NCBI GenBank assembly: GCA_037176705.1
Contig: CM073887.1
Location: 59,419,001 to 59,483,000 of the forward strand
DNA from: Molossus alvarezi
Lineage: Eukaryota > Chordata > Mammalia > Chiroptera > Molossidae
Direction of reading: 5' to 3'
DNA: 64,000 bases
Position numbers and translations under genes: made by a program. Positions 46,076 through 64,000 of this stretch are shown one piece after another (position 1 is the stretch's first letter; each line of letters opens with the position of its first letter). The notes beneath the pieces were generated by a model. It was not told the origin of the DNA. It saw only the letters and a list, made by a program, of their open reading frames with translations, and searched no databases.

Positions 46076-47503
46076 TAGCACAAGAACAGGCATATAGACC
46101 ACTGGAACAGAAACAGAGAACTCAGAAATGGACCTAAGACAATATGCTCAATTAATATTTGACAAAGAGGGCAAGAGCATACAGTGGAGGAAAGACAGCC
46201 TCTTTAATAAATGGTGTTGGGAAAATTGGACAGCTACATGCAAAAAAATAAAACTTGACCATCAACTTACACCATACACAAGAATAAACTCAAAATGAAT
46301 AAAAGACTTAAATGTGACTCATGAATCCATAAAAATCCTAGAAGAAACTGTAGGCAACAAAATTTCAGACATCATACGCAGCAGAATTTTCACTGATACA
46401 TCACCTAAGGCAACAGAAACAAAGGAACAGATGAACACATGGGACTACATCAAACTAAAAAGCTCCTGCACAGCAAAAGATACAATCATCAAAATGGAAA
46501 GGCAACCCACTGTATGGGAGAGCATCATTGCCAATGATATATCAGATAAGGGGTTAATTTCTAATATATAGAGAGTGCTCATACAACTCAACAAAAGGAA
46601 GACAAAGAGCCCAATTTAAAAATGGACAGAGGAACTAAATAGACACCTCTTTAAAAAAGGATATACAAATGGCCAAGACATATGAAGAAATGCTCGCCAT
46701 CACTAATCATCAGAGAGATGCAAATTAAAACAACGATGAGGTATCACCTCACACCTGTCAGAATGTCCACCATCAACAAATCATCAAACAACAAGTGTTG
46801 GTGAGGGTATGAAGAAAAGGGGACTCTAGTAAACTGCTGGTGGGAATGCAGACTGGTGCAGCCACTATGGAAAACAATATGGTGTTACCTCAAAAAATTA
46901 AAAATTAAACTGCCATTTGACCCAGTGATCCCACTTCTAGGAGTATATCCTAAGAAGCCTGAAACACCAGTCTGAAAGAATATATGTACCCCCATGTTCG
47001 TAGCAGCACTATTTACAATAGCTAAGATCTGAAAACAGCCCAAGTGTCCATCAGTAGACGAATGGATAAAAAAGCAGTGGTACATATACACAATGGAGTA
47101 CTACACAGCTGTAAGAAAGAAAGATCTCTTATCCTTTGAGACGACATGGAGGGACCTGGAAAGTATTATCCTAAGCAAAACAAGCCATACAGAGAAAGAC
47201 AAATATCATATGATCTCACTCATTTTTGGAATATAATGAACATAACAGTCTGAGGAATGGGGTAGTCCCAGAGATGTGGAAGTGGGGTACAGACTGACAA
47301 TTCCCAGAAGAGGTGGTGGTGGGGGAGATATAAACCACAGAACTTATATGCATGTGTGCATGAACAATTTGTGTTCACAAAGCTGGGGACAGGGTAGGTA
47401 GGGAGGGGGAGGGGGGAATTAGTTGAGGGGGAAAGGAGAAACATCTGTAACAAAACTAAATAAATAAATATAAAAAATAAATAAACAAAAGAAAAGTGAA
47501 TGG

Positions 47504-47721
47504 TCACCCTTGCTCAGTGGTTAGAGCACCGGCCCATGCACCAGAGGGTCTTGGGTTCAATTCCTGGTCAAGAGCATCTACCTGGGTTGCAGGTCGACCA
47601 CCAGGGCTGGTTGGGGAGCAGTCAGGAGACAATCAATGTGTCTATCTCACAACAATGTTTCTCTCTCTCTAAAAATCAATGGAAAAAACTATCCTCAGGT
47701 GATGATTAATAAAAAATAAAT
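47504..47721 (+). mobile_element. Ves SINE subfamily directly after the L1
   Basis: GTCACCCTTGCTCAGTGGTT (5' end shortened), B box GGGTTCAATTCCTGG, TATCCTCAGGTGATGATTAA. Flanked by AAAAGTGAATGG (47492-47503) and AAAAGTCAATGG (47722-47733). Confidence 0.88.
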
Positions 47722-47734
47722 AAAAGTCAATGGT

Positions 47735-48077
47735 TTATCATAACTCATTATATGGTCATAGTCTTCAGGGTTTGGAAAGAGACCTGAATTAACAGTGGTA
47801 TACTGTTAGCATAAGATGTGGTATACACATGTGTGCTGTTTGGAATCTTCATGACATTCTGGTGGAACACTATTCATTCCTTAAAGCACAACATTATAAG
47901 TAAAGGCTTTATAAGTGTCTGTTGTGGCCTCGTGGTACAACCAATGACCTAGCTTTTTGTAACATAGTGAAGCAGTGCTGGGTGGTCACTATAAAGCTTT
48001 CTGTGATGCCATAAAATAAGATTTACAAAGCAGGCTTCCAAATATGCTATTATTTTGTGCAAAAATGTGTGATAGAG
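47735..48077. other. Intergenic, no gene seen
   Basis: AT-rich unique-looking sequence (TGTTAGCATAAGATGTGGTA, GCAGTGCTGGGTGGTCACTA); no exon or recognised repeat. Confidence 0.4.
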
Positions 48078-48302
48078 CCCTGGCCAGTGAGGCTCAGTTG
48101 GTTGGGCATCCTTCTGTGCACCAAAGGGTTGCTGTTTAATTCCATGTCAGGACACATGCCCAGGTTGAGGGCTTGATCCCAATAGGGGACCATCAGGAGA
48201 CAGCCAATCCATGTTCCACTCTTACATGGATGTTTCTCTCTTTCTCTCCCTCTCCCTTCCTCTCTCTCTAAAAATCTATTTTAAAAAAAAAATTTTTTTT
48301 AA
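48078..48302 (+). mobile_element. Ves SINE subfamily, plus strand
   Basis: GCCCTGGCCAGTGAGGCTCA, degraded B box, TCTCTCTCTAAAAATCTATT, A/T-rich tail. Confidence 0.88.
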
Positions 48303-48439
48303 GTATGATAGAAATGCTAGGCTGATCACACTTGTGAAATTAGAGAAACATTTTACACCAAATACTCTTTGGGCCAAACCCAGTATAAATCAACTTTCCA
48401 TCTTCTGATTTTTCAACTTTTGTATGTAAGTATCGAATA

Positions 48440-48670
48440 CATCTTTCCCAACAAATACGTTGGTACGGGATGCCAGAAAAGTGGTGTGGCTCCCGCAGCC
48501 CATGCTCCTACCCGTGTCCACCATGAGGAGATGCGGCAGGAGCACTGTGGCTGCACAGCCACCCTCTTCCTGCCCAGCCACAGTCCAGAAGCAGCATTCC
48601 CCACATGAGAAGTGGCCGCAGACAGCCCTGCAGCGGCAGCTGGGAACCCTAAAGGCCTACTCCTCACCCA
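48440..48670. other. GC-rich segment of unknown origin
   Basis: About 230 bp distinctly richer in G+C than its AT-rich surroundings (GGCTCCCGCAGCCCATGCTC, AGATGCGGCAGGAGCACTGT, CTGCAGCGGCAGCTGGGAAC). Overlapping open frames exist on both strands, but none resembles a protein I know. It could be part of an old retrocopy or an LTR. Confidence 0.35.
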
Positions 48671-48709
48671 ACCACTTGGTGGCTTATTTTCATTTCTCAT
48701 TTTCCATCT

Positions 48710-48813
48710 TCTCTACTAGCTCATTAAGGGAAGAAACTTTGTCTCTTGTCACTTTTAGCTCCTGGTTCTAAGCCCAGTGCCTGACACAGAACAGTGGCTC
48801 AGTAATACTTGTC
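48710..48813 (+). mobile_element. L2 (LINE-2) 3' end fragment
   Basis: CTAGCTCATTAAGGGAAGAA, TTAGCTCCTGGTTCTAAGCC and CAGTGCCTGACACAGAACAG with CAGTAATACTTGTC match the 3' end of old mammalian L2 elements. Confidence 0.6.
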
Positions 48814-48826
48814 AAAAACTCGATCA

Positions 48827-49079
48827 GCCCTGGCAGGTTTGACTCAGCGGTTAGAGCGTTGGCCGGTGGTCCAGAGAGACCTGGGTTTGGGTCTCACTAA
48901 GGGCATGTACCTCGGCTGCAGTTTGTTTCCGGCCCTGGTTGGGTTATGTGGGTGGCAACCACTCGATGTGTCCCTTTCATGTCGATGTTTCTCTCTCTCT
49001 CTCTCTCCCTCCCACTCTATCTGAACAAAATATCGAAAAAAAATGTCCTCAGGTGAGGATGAATGAATGAATGAATGAA

Positions 49080-49118
<39 letters not shown>

Positions 49119-49142
49119 ATTCCCTTATACAAAAAAAAAACA
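48827..49142 (+). mobile_element. Ves SINE with (TGAA)n(TAAA)n tail
   Basis: GCCCTGGCAGGTTTGACTCA to TCCTCAGGTGAGGATGAATG, then about 4 TGAA and 11 TAAA units and an A run. The target duplication AAAAACTCGATCA is exact at 48814-48826 and 49143-49155. Confidence 0.95.
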
Positions 49143-49260
49143 AAAAACTCGATCAATCAATCAACCATTAAGAAAGAGATTCATGGACTTCTGGTCAAGA
49201 TGGTGGCATAGGTAAACATAGCACTCACCTCCTCCCACAACCACATCAGAATTACAACTA

Positions 49261-49506
49261 GCCCTGCCCAATTTTGCTCAGTGGTTGGAGCATCGGCCCA
49301 CAGACCAGAGAGACCCAGGTTTGGTTCCTACTAAGGGCACATACCTCAGTTGCTGTTTGTCCCCAGCCCCGGTTGGGGTTGTGTCGGTGGCGACCACTTG
49401 ATGTGTCTCTCGCATGGATGTTTCTTTCTCTCTCTTCCTCCCTCTCTCCCTCCTGCTCTATCTGAAGATAAGTGCAAAAATGTCCTCGGGTGAGGATTTA
49501 AAAAAA
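49261..49506 (+). mobile_element. Ves SINE in half-L1 5' UTR
   Basis: GCCCTGCCCAATTTTGCTCA to TCCTCGGGTGAGGATTTAAA. The target duplication AATTACAACTA is exact at 49250-49260 and 49507-49517. Confidence 0.95.
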
Positions 49507-49782
49507 AATTACAACTAAACTACAGAATAATCATCATTCAGAACCACCTAACATTGAGCTGAATGGAAGTAGTACAACTATGAAAGTAAAGAAGCCACAT
49601 CAAGACTGGTAGAAAGGGCAGAGCCATGGACAGGCTGATCCCACACCCACATGTGGCGGATAAAAATCAGCAGGGATACGGCTGTTAAGTTTCCCTGAGG
49701 AGAAAGGGGTCTCCGTCCCACACCAGGGCCTCCAGCCAGGAAGAGACGTCCCCATAACTTCTGGCTGTAAAAATTGGCAGGG

Positions 49783-50035
49783 GCCCTGGCCGGTTTGGCT
49801 CAGCGGTTAGAGGGTTGGCCTGCGGTCTACAGAGACCCAGGTTCGGTTCCCGCTAAGGGCATGTACTTTGGCTGCAGTTTGTCCCCAGCCCTGGTCAGGT
49901 CATGCGGGTGGCGGCCACTCGATGTGTCCCTTTCACGTCGATGTTTCTCTCTCTCTCTCTCTCTTCCTCTCTCTCCCTCCCACTCTATCTGAACAAAATA
50001 TCGGAAAATGTCCTCGGGTGAGGATAAAAAAAAAA
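49783..50035 (+). mobile_element. Ves SINE in half-L1 5' UTR
   Basis: GCCCTGGCCGGTTTGGCTCA to TCCTCGGGTGAGGATAAAAA. The target duplication AAAAATTGGCAGGG is at 49769-49782 and 50036-50049. Confidence 0.96.
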
Positions 50036-52326
50036 AAAAATTGGCAGGGAATTAAGGCTGAGGGAGGCTGAGGCTGCTGGAACCCCAAGCAGTTCCTCTT
50101 AAAGGGGAAGAACTGAGTTGTTTGGCATCAGGGCAAGAGGTGGAGAAGCAGTTTTCTCTTGGACAAACATGTTAGGAGAGGCAGCTTTCTCCCGGACAAA
50201 CATGCTGGCAGAGGCTGTTGTTCCTTGGTCAGCCCTTCCTCCATGCTGCAGGCAGAAGGGCGCCATATCTGAGACTCCAGCAACCTGGCTCACACTGTTT
50301 GCCCCACCCTGGTGATTCCCTGAGGCCCTGCCCCACCCACCCAAGCTGTTTCCAGTGACTTTACCATAGGATTGGCCTGTCTTGGCTCCTGTTTCAGGTT
50401 TTCCTAAATTCTCTCAAACAAGCAGCATCTGGCCTCAGCGAGCCCCATACCTCTTGCTAAGTGTCCCCAGGCCTGGCACTAGAAGCAGCCAGCTTTGGTT
50501 CACAGCTTGTCTCTGCCTGCCAAGCCCAGTACAAAAAGCAGCCACCTGCAGATAGTTTTGTAGCTTATGCCTGGTGGCCCTGTGTAGAACACAGGTGGTA
50601 GCTGACCTTGCCCCCGAGCCAGCACACCCAGTGAACAGCTTCAGACCATGGTGAAGCACCACCACCCAACCACCTCCACAAATGACACACTCAAGGAGTG
50701 GACTCAGTGGGTACCAGAACCCTGCTGAAATGAGTCTTGTTCTCTGTGGTGGGCCCCTACACAGCTGACACTTCAAAGCAGTCAGAGGTCAGTGGTCAGT
50801 GGGCACAGCCAGTCCTTGCAGCTGATCAGCCTGAGTAAATCAAGACTTAATTACAATAGAAGGGTGTACAGTCCACATGAGGGGTGAACCTCGAGGGCCC
50901 AGCTGGGGTGATTACAGAGGCTGTGCCCCTGGACCCTACAGGACACCTACTACAATAGGTCACCCTAGGAAGCCCAGGAGACATAGAAACTCTACCTAAT
51001 ACATAGAAAGAAACACAGAGAGGCAGCCAAAATGAGGAGACAAAGAAACAGGTCCCAAATGAAAGAACAGAACAAAACTCCAAGAAAAGAACTAAACAAA
51101 ACAGACATAAGCAATCTAACAGATGGAGAGTTCAAAACACTGGTTATAAGGATACTCAAGGAACTTTGTGAGAACTTCAAGGAACTTAGTGAGGACTTCA
51201 AAGGCATAAAAAAGAACCAGTCAGAAATGAAGAATGCACTAACTGAGATTAAAAAAAAATAATTTACAGGGAATCAATAGTAAAGTAGGTGAAGCCAAGA
51301 AGCAAACCATTGATTTGGAATATAAGAAAGCATAAAACACCCAATCAGAACAGCAAAAAGAATGGGGGGAAAAATGAAGATAGTGTAAGAAGCCTGTGGG
51401 ACAACTTTAAGCATACCAACATTTGCATCATGGGGGTGCTAGAAGGAGAAGAGAGAGAGCAAGAAACTGAAAACTTATTTGAAAAACAATGACAGAAAAC
51501 TTCCCTAACTTGGTGAAAGAAACAGACATACAAGTCCAGGAAGCACAGAGAGTCCCAAACAAGATGAACTCAAAGAGGCCCACACCAAAACACATCATCA
51601 TCAAAATGCAAAAGGTTCAAGACAAAGAGAGAATCTTAAAAGCAGCAAGAGAAAAGCAGTTAGTTACCTACAAGGGAATTCCCATAAGACTGTCAGCTGA
51701 TTTCTCACAAGAAAATTTGCAGGCCAGAAGGAAGTGGCAAGAAATATTTAAAGTGATGAAAAGCAAGGACCTACAACAAAAATCATCTTATCCTGTAAGT
51801 CTATCATTTAGAATCAATGACCATATAAAGAGTTTCCCAGATAGAAAAGGCTAAAGGAGTCATTCCCACCAAACCAGTATTATACGAAATGTTAACATGT
51901 CTTCTTGAAGAAGAAGAACAAAGTATGAACAATAATAAGGGCAATAAATACATATCTATCAACAATTGAATTTACAAACAAAATAAACAAGCAGAACAGA
52001 AACAGACTCATAGATACAGAGAACTTTCTGTTGGTTGCCAGATGGGAGGGGGTTGGGGAGATAGGTGAAAAAGATGAAGGAATTAAGAAGTACAAATTGG
52101 TTGTTAGACTGAGGAACCTCAAAAGGAAGGGGGGAGGGAGGGTGGGATGAGATAAACCAAGAACTTATATGCATATATGCATAACTGGTGGACGCAGACA
52201 ATAGTGTGGGGAAGGTGAGGGGGTGAAGTGGGGAAGAGGGCTTCAATGGGGGGTGGAAAAGGGAGGATACCTGTAATACATTCAATAATGAAGAGAAGTT
52301 TTAAAAGAATATAAAAGAAAGAGATT

Positions 52327-52680
52327 TTCTAGTAGACCGCAAGTCTACCCTCCACCCATCTCCAACCTGCTCTGCACCCCAGGAGATCAATGGATCTGTG
52401 TGGACCATGTCAATGGACTCCCTGTTTCTGGGAATCTAGCAGGTGAGTTTGACTTAAAAGGAGTTCCAGCAGAAGATGAGAGGGTTAAGATTAAGTTGGG
52501 AAACTAGCATAGAGAAGATGAGCTCAGAATGCCAGGAGAGAAAACAGCTGCCTCTCTCTCTGGTTCTGCCCTTTGAGCATTGAAGAGGTGCTTCGAGTGT
52601 GCACAGGTGATGGGGAGTGCCACATAGAGAGACAGGCCAGGGGTAGGCAAGGGCCCTCAGACTAAAGAGACAGATGTCAT
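52327..52680. other. Intergenic, no gene seen
   Basis: Unique-looking sequence; no exon or recognised repeat. Confidence 0.4.
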
Positions 52681-52683
52681 TAT

Positions 52684-53123
52684 GTTAGTTTCCTAGGCCT
52701 TCCATAACAAATTACCACAAACTGGGTAGCTTAAAACAATAGGAATTAATCCTCGCACAGTACAGAGGCCAGAAGTGTGAAACAAAGGTGTTGACTGAGT
52801 CGTGCTCCCTCCAAAGGCTCTAGGGGAAGATCCTTCCTTGCCTCTCTCAGTTTCTAGTGGTTACCAGCAATCATTAGTGTTCCTTAGCTTATAGATGCAT
52901 CACTCCAGTCTCTCCTCCTTTCTTCATGTGGCCATTTTCCCTGTGTGTCTCTGTATCTTCACATAGCCTTTTTATAGGACAACAATCATTGGATTAAGGT
53001 CCCACTCTACTCTAGTATAACATTGTGTTAACAACTAATTACATCTGCAAAGATCCTATTTCCAAACAAGGACACATTCGCAAGTACCAAGAGTCAGGAC
53101 TTCAACAATTCAACTCATGACAT
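52684..53123 (-). mobile_element. MaLR (MLT1-type) solo LTR, minus strand
   Basis: TGTTAGTTTCCTAGGCCTTC, CATAACAAATTACCACAAAC, GAGGCCAGAAGTGTGAAACA and GGACTTCAACAATTCAACTC are the complement of an MLT1 LTR. No internal region attached. Confidence 0.8.
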
Positions 53124-53309
53124 TGGATGAGGCCCTTCATCAATCCTGCCTCCCACCTAATTTGGGTTCCCCCATAAATAAGAAGGATGTTTGGAAATCG
53201 AGCAGCCAGAACACAAATGCCAATAGCAGAAGCATCAGAAAATCTTGGTTAGTACACATGTGGACTGTGTCCAACCATGGCAGGGCCACCATCATTCAGT
53301 CATTCAATT

Positions 53310-53600
53310 AATAAATATTAAGGGCCTGCTTTATTCCAGGAACTAGGCTAGGCAGCATAGATTCAGTGAGGACTAAGAGAGATAAGAGCCCCATTAAAGG
53401 GCTGATATCTAGAAAAGAAGGTGAGAGCATTACACACCGATGAGTGCTATGAGGAGAAAGAGGGTTATGGTATGGCATGACAGTGTGATACTTCAGATCA
53501 GATGGCCAAAGAAGGACCTTTTAGGAGATAAAATTTGAGCAGAGACCTAAAGGATAAGAGGAAGTAAACCATATGAAAATTCAGAACATATGAAAAGAGG
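53310..53600 (+). mobile_element. Old mammalian interspersed repeat, family not named
   Basis: GGGCCTGCTTTATTCCAGGA, GAGTGCTATGAGGAGAAAGA and TGAGCAGAGACCTAAAGGAT parallel the copies near 8827-9080 and 11596-11990, all diverged. Confidence 0.5.
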
Positions 53601-53934
53601 AAAAGCAAGCCCTAAGCCAATGAGATTAGACAAGCTTGGTGAGTCTGAGCACAAGCATAGCTGATTCTTAATGATCTAAGAACAGACTGCTAGGATATGG
53701 GGAAGGAAAGGTGGACAGGAGCCACATACTAATGAACTGAGATTCTGCAGATTATGGTAAGGAACTCAGACTCTATTCTACACTTGGCACTTGCTTCACT
53801 AACCCTACCCATTGGTCTTAAAGCCACAGTCATCCTAATCTAACAACTAATATCTAAATCCACTAATATGGATGATATTTTCCAGGGAGAGGGTGAGGAA
53901 TGAGAAGTGAATGGAAGATGGAAACCTAATGCAT

Positions 53935-54440
53935 TAGTTAGCTATCGCTGCATAACAAGCTATCACAGAACCTAACCGTTTAAAACAACAAATTTTTTTA
54001 TGGGCTCCTGTGGGTTAGGAACCTGGTCATGGCCTACCTGGGTCCTCTGGCTCAGAGTCTCTCACCAGGCTGCAGACAAGACATCAGCTGGTGCAGCTAT
54101 CTCATCCAAAGCCTGGACTGGGAAAGGATATGCTTCAAAGCTCATTCATGTGGTTATTGGCAAAATCTAGTTCCTCATAGTATATTGAATTGAGGACCTC
54201 AGGTTCTTGCTGGCTGATGGCCAGAAGCTTCCTCAACTCCTTGCCACATGGACTTCTCCATTTCTGAAAGGGCAAGGAAAATAGAAACCATGATCTCTTA
54301 TAATCTAATCTTAGAAGTAGCATCCTTTAATTTTGCCATATTCTGTTGGTTAGAACCAGATCCAGCCTGCATGCAAAGGGAGAGGATTACACAGGGCATG
54401 AAGATCAGAGGGACCACTGGGGGCCATCTATAAGACTGAA
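53935..54440 (-). mobile_element. MaLR-type solo LTR, minus strand
   Basis: GTTAGCTATCGCTGCATAAC, CTGGGTCCTCTGGCTCAGAG and TTCATGTGGTTATTGGCAAA, ending CCATCTATAAGACTG, fit an old MLT1-related LTR. The subfamily is different from the one at 52684. Confidence 0.6.
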
Positions 54441-55335
54441 GAACACTATATTTGAGGGGTAAACAGCAGACAACCAGCCAGTGAAGGATCAAGACCAGAG
54501 GCAAATGGAATAAGTGTAAAAGGGTACAAGGGAGGAGATTCAAGTTTCAGGTAGGGAACAATTCAAATTCTACCTACAGGTCAAGTTGAATGGAATGTAA
54601 AAGAAACTGGAGGACATGAATAACTCTTGCCTGAACCATTTTTAGGGGACTGATGGGCACTAAAGCCATACAGACCAGTCCTTATTCCTCACCAACTAGC
54701 AGGGTCACCACCTTTGCAAGAGGTGACTGGGAAAAGCCAGGAAGAATCTCCTCTCCCAGCCTGGGGCTTCCCACTCTCTCCCGACACCTCCCCCAGGAAA
54801 GTGACCTCATTTCTCAAAGACAAAATTGATTCTAGGTCACATCCCTGTGGAATGAAAGACCAATTGATGTGTTTATCTCCAAGAGAAAGGGGGGCACCTA
54901 CTAAAAGTAGGATCTGGTGCCCCAGAAGAGAGGACATCAGGGAACCGGAAAAGGGGTCTCTGATAATTACTTGCCAAGATTTCAGAGTGAAGGGCATCAC
55001 CACGTGAAAGCAAAGAAAGAAAAAGAAAAGAAAAGCTAGATGTTTTAGGTTTTTCTTCTTCATACATCCTGCAATTTCATTCTATTCAATCCAAGGATAG
55101 AATTCTGCTCCCCATTTTGTAATATTCATTATATAGAATAGGTGGTCCCAGCAAAGATGGCTGCAAAAAAGGAATTTCTGTAAAGCAACCTTCATTATAA
55201 AAAGCAGAGAGCTAATTTCACAAATACCATTCCCCACTGGCCTGAGTTAGAAATATTTGAGCTTTAGTTAGAGCTGAGTTAGAAATATTTGATATTTAGA
55301 GGAGGGATACATACATACACACACACACACACACA
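54441..55335. other. Intergenic, no gene seen
   Basis: 54690-55060 holds open frames on both strands (124 and 97 codons) without known domains. A short (AC)n is at 55315-55334. Confidence 0.45.
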
Positions 55336-55466
55336 TATGGGTGGGCAAAAGTAGGTTTATAGTTGTGAGTACACAAAACACAGTTTATTATTCTTGTATT
55401 AATATTTATTATTATATTATTTTTATATGAACAACTGTATATCTACTTTTGTCCACCCCTGTATAT
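55336..55466. mobile_element. Mariner-type MITE with terminal inverted repeats
   Basis: Left end GGGTGGGCAAAAGTAGGTTT-ATAGTTGT and right end (complement) GGGGTGGACAAAAGTAGATA-TACAGTTGT form inverted repeats of about 28 bp with few mismatches. TA lies at both borders. The 70-bp AT-rich middle has no coding capacity. Confidence 0.8.
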
Positions 55467-55809
55467 GGGGGGAGGGGAGTTTAAGGAAATAGCTAGGGTG
55501 AAATCAACATGTTCATAATAGATGTTTCTGGATGATAAAATTACCAGATATTTTTATTTTCTTCATTATATTTTTCCGTATTTTACACAATGTGTATACA
55601 TTACTTTCATAGCATAAAAACAGGCTTATTTGTTAGCTTACAAGAGGTATTTGAGTTTGAGAAATGGTAAAATAAATTTTCAGCCTTGGTTGATGTATAT
55701 AAAGGTTTCTGTAACATCTTTTGAGCATTATTTCTGTTCAGTCACATGTAGTTAAATCTCTTGGAGACTGAAAGTTAATTCCAGCCCTACTATGGTTCCT
55801 TCCAGGCAT
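55467..55809. other. AT-rich intergenic sequence
   Basis: No gene or clear repeat; composition suggests very old LINE sequence (CACAATGTGTATACATTACT). Confidence 0.35.
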
Positions 55810-56165
55810 CTGCTGTGGCTATTCAGGCCACTATAACAGAATACCAGACTGGTGACTTACAAACAACAGAAATTTAATTCTCACAGATACAGAGGCTGGG
55901 AAGTCTAAGATCAAGGTGTCAGCAGACTTAGTGTCTGGTGATGGTCCACTTCCTGGTTCACAGATAGCCATCTTCTCACTGTCCTCACATGGCAGAAGGG
56001 GCAGTGGAGCTCTCGAGGTCTCTTTTATCCCATTCATGAGATCTCCACTCTCATGACCTAATCACCTCCCAAATGCCCCACCTCCTAATACCCTCATATT
56101 GGAATTAGGATTTAAAATATGAATTTGGAGGGGGGAGGGTCACACAAACATTTAGTCTATAGAAC
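55810..56165 (-). mobile_element. MaLR (MST/MLT1-type) solo LTR, minus strand
   Basis: CTATAACAGAATACCAGACT, GAGGCTGGGAAGTCTAAGAT, CTCATGACCTAATCACCTCC and TTAGGATTTAAAATATGAAT are the complement of a MaLR LTR, ending near TTTAGTCTATAGA. Confidence 0.8.
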
Positions 56166-56719
56166 CTGCCAACAAAAGCTGTGACCAGCAGGCTTTGAAA
56201 GTAGAGCAGAAGATTGTTTACTTATTCCTCAAACACAGACATAGTGTCAAGCAAGAGAAAAATGTCCAATATGGGCCATCAAAACTGGAAACTGGAGGTG
56301 AGTTTTAGAAGTTGAGACAAACTGGGGTTGAAAGATAAAAATGAGGAAGTGGCGGCCTGAGCAATGCTTAGACAATAGTGGTATACACTGGGGTGTATTG
56401 GCATGAATGCAATGAACCAATTAAAAGCCAGAATAGCACAGACTTTTCACCACAGTCAAAATGAATTTCGCCATAGATCTATGTTAAAGCCAAAATCATC
56501 CTTATGTATGTCTGACACAAGAACACAAGGTAGTTTGGCACAGAGGTGCTTTATACACCAGGCAGCAAACCAAGACAGTGAAATCATTCAGATGGGAAAA
56601 TGGAAGCACTGAATGAATAAAGCAAAGGTGGATAGTTGACTGCAGAATGTTGTCCCAAATAAGCTGTCTCCCTGGTTCTTTGTGAAACCCTCCCTGCATC
56701 TCCTGGTATTAGAAAAGCT

Positions 56720-57110
56720 CATTCATCTATTTATCCAATTAATAAAAATGAAAAGTAAGCACTTTTGTAGTGCTTAGTCTATGGTCAGCCACTGTTTAAG
56801 CATTTGACTCTTTTTGTTTGTTTGTTTTTCTTTTTTTTTATTGTTAAAAGTATTATAGGTGTCCCTCTTTTTCCTCCTTTAACACTCTCCTCCCAGCTCC
56901 CTCCTGGCTCCTGCCTTCCCCAACCTAATGTCTGTGTCCATTGGTTGTAAGCACTTTACTCTTGTTAATTCATTTAATCCATGCCACAGTCCTATTATCC
57001 TAGTTGATGGGTAAGGAAACAAAGGACACAAAGAAGTCAAGTGACTTTCCCAAGGTCACACAGATGGCAAATGTCAGAATCTGGCTCTAGAATTTTGACC
57101 ATGGTTTAAG
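56720..57110 (-). repeat. MIR-like repeat split by a LINE tail
   Basis: TTAATTCATTTAATCCATGC, GGGTAAGGAAACAAAGGACA and CAAGGTCACACAGATGGCAA are MIR-type sequence, interrupted by the LINE tail at 56815-56946 with AAGCATTTGACTCTT / AAGCACTTTACTCTT on either side. Confidence 0.6.
56815..56946 (-). mobile_element. LINE-1/half-L1 3' tail, minus strand
   Basis: On the minus strand: CCAATGGACACAGACATTAG, a G-rich block, then ACACCTATAATACTTTTAAC and AATAAAAAAAAAG, the same 3' end type as the half-L1 copies here. A heavily 5'-truncated insertion. Confidence 0.75.

Positions 57111-64000
<6,890 letters not shown>

Larger units (their letters stand above)
49182..52314 (+). mobile_element. ORF1-only LINE-1 element (half-L1/HAL1-like), copy 3, with two SINE insertions
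   Basis: 5' end GACTTCTGGTCAAGATGGTG, a long 5' UTR to about 51000, ORF1 at roughly 51030-51860 ([57 protein letters not shown]). The 3' UTR follows at once, with G-rich blocks and CCTGTAATACATTCAATAAT. No ORF2. The target duplication AAGAAAGAGATT is at 49170-49181 and 52315-52326. SINEs at 49261-49506 and 49783-50035 are inserted in the 5' UTR. ORF1 is longest-preserved here but still broken. Confidence 0.87.

Noticed and set aside
47492..47733. Idea that the L1 and both flanking SINEs moved as one composite element
   Set aside because: Each element has its own copy of the target sequence on each side, which fits separate insertions better.
51032..51854. ORF1 frames of the half-L1 elements as candidate host genes
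   Set aside because: They occur in three copies with LINE 5' and 3' ends and target duplications, and all are broken.

Overview
The window is mammalian nuclear DNA, almost certainly from a yangochiropteran bat. The main evidence is about 30 copies of a tRNA-derived SINE of the Ves type (start GCCCTGGCCGGTTTGGCTCA, box B GGTTCGGTTCCC, CT-rich 3' half, tail TCCTCGGGTGAGGAT). It also carries several LINE-1 families, old mammalian repeats (MIR, L2, MaLR LTRs, hAT and Tigger transposons) and introns with GT-AG borders. The gene order, an olfactory receptor family 7 remnant, then SLC1A6 (-), then CCDC105/TEKTL1 (+), matches the human chromosome 19p13.1 neighbourhood as I remember it.

Layout. 83-371: OR7-like pseudogene fragment ended by an ORF1-only LINE. 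372-4540: repeats and LTR remnants. 4541-23758: SLC1A6 (EAAT4 glutamate transporter) on the minus strand, nine coding exons plus a 5'UTR exon in a CpG island at about 23.6-24.3 kb. All coding exons are open and their splice phases agree, except that exon 6 carries one extra base right after its acceptor. 24.3-57.9 kb: a repeat-rich intergenic block with a Charlie/Tigger transposon complex, two L1 elements with insertions nested in them, an RPSA processed pseudogene, two further ORF1-only LINE copies, MaLR LTRs and a mariner-type MITE. 58097-64000: TEKTL1 on the plus strand, seven coding exons, the last cut by the window end.

The two genes are unrelated in function: SLC1A6 is a neuronal glutamate transporter and TEKTL1 a tektin-like sperm axoneme protein. 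They are transcribed divergently with about 34 kb between them. No microbial genes, CRISPR arrays, free-standing tRNA genes or rRNA genes were seen.

The most unusual signals are: (1) the +1 base in SLC1A6 exon 6, with a nearby AG that would restore frame; (2) a short SINE variant made only of the tRNA-related half, three copies ending at the same internal point; (3) a chimeric retrocopy that joins such a short SINE to about 115 bp found again 0.8 kb downstream; (4) two places where one target site took successive retrotransposon insertions; (5) three half-LINE (ORF1-only) elements; (6) a local duplication with an L1 5' end in one copy and the empty site in the other.
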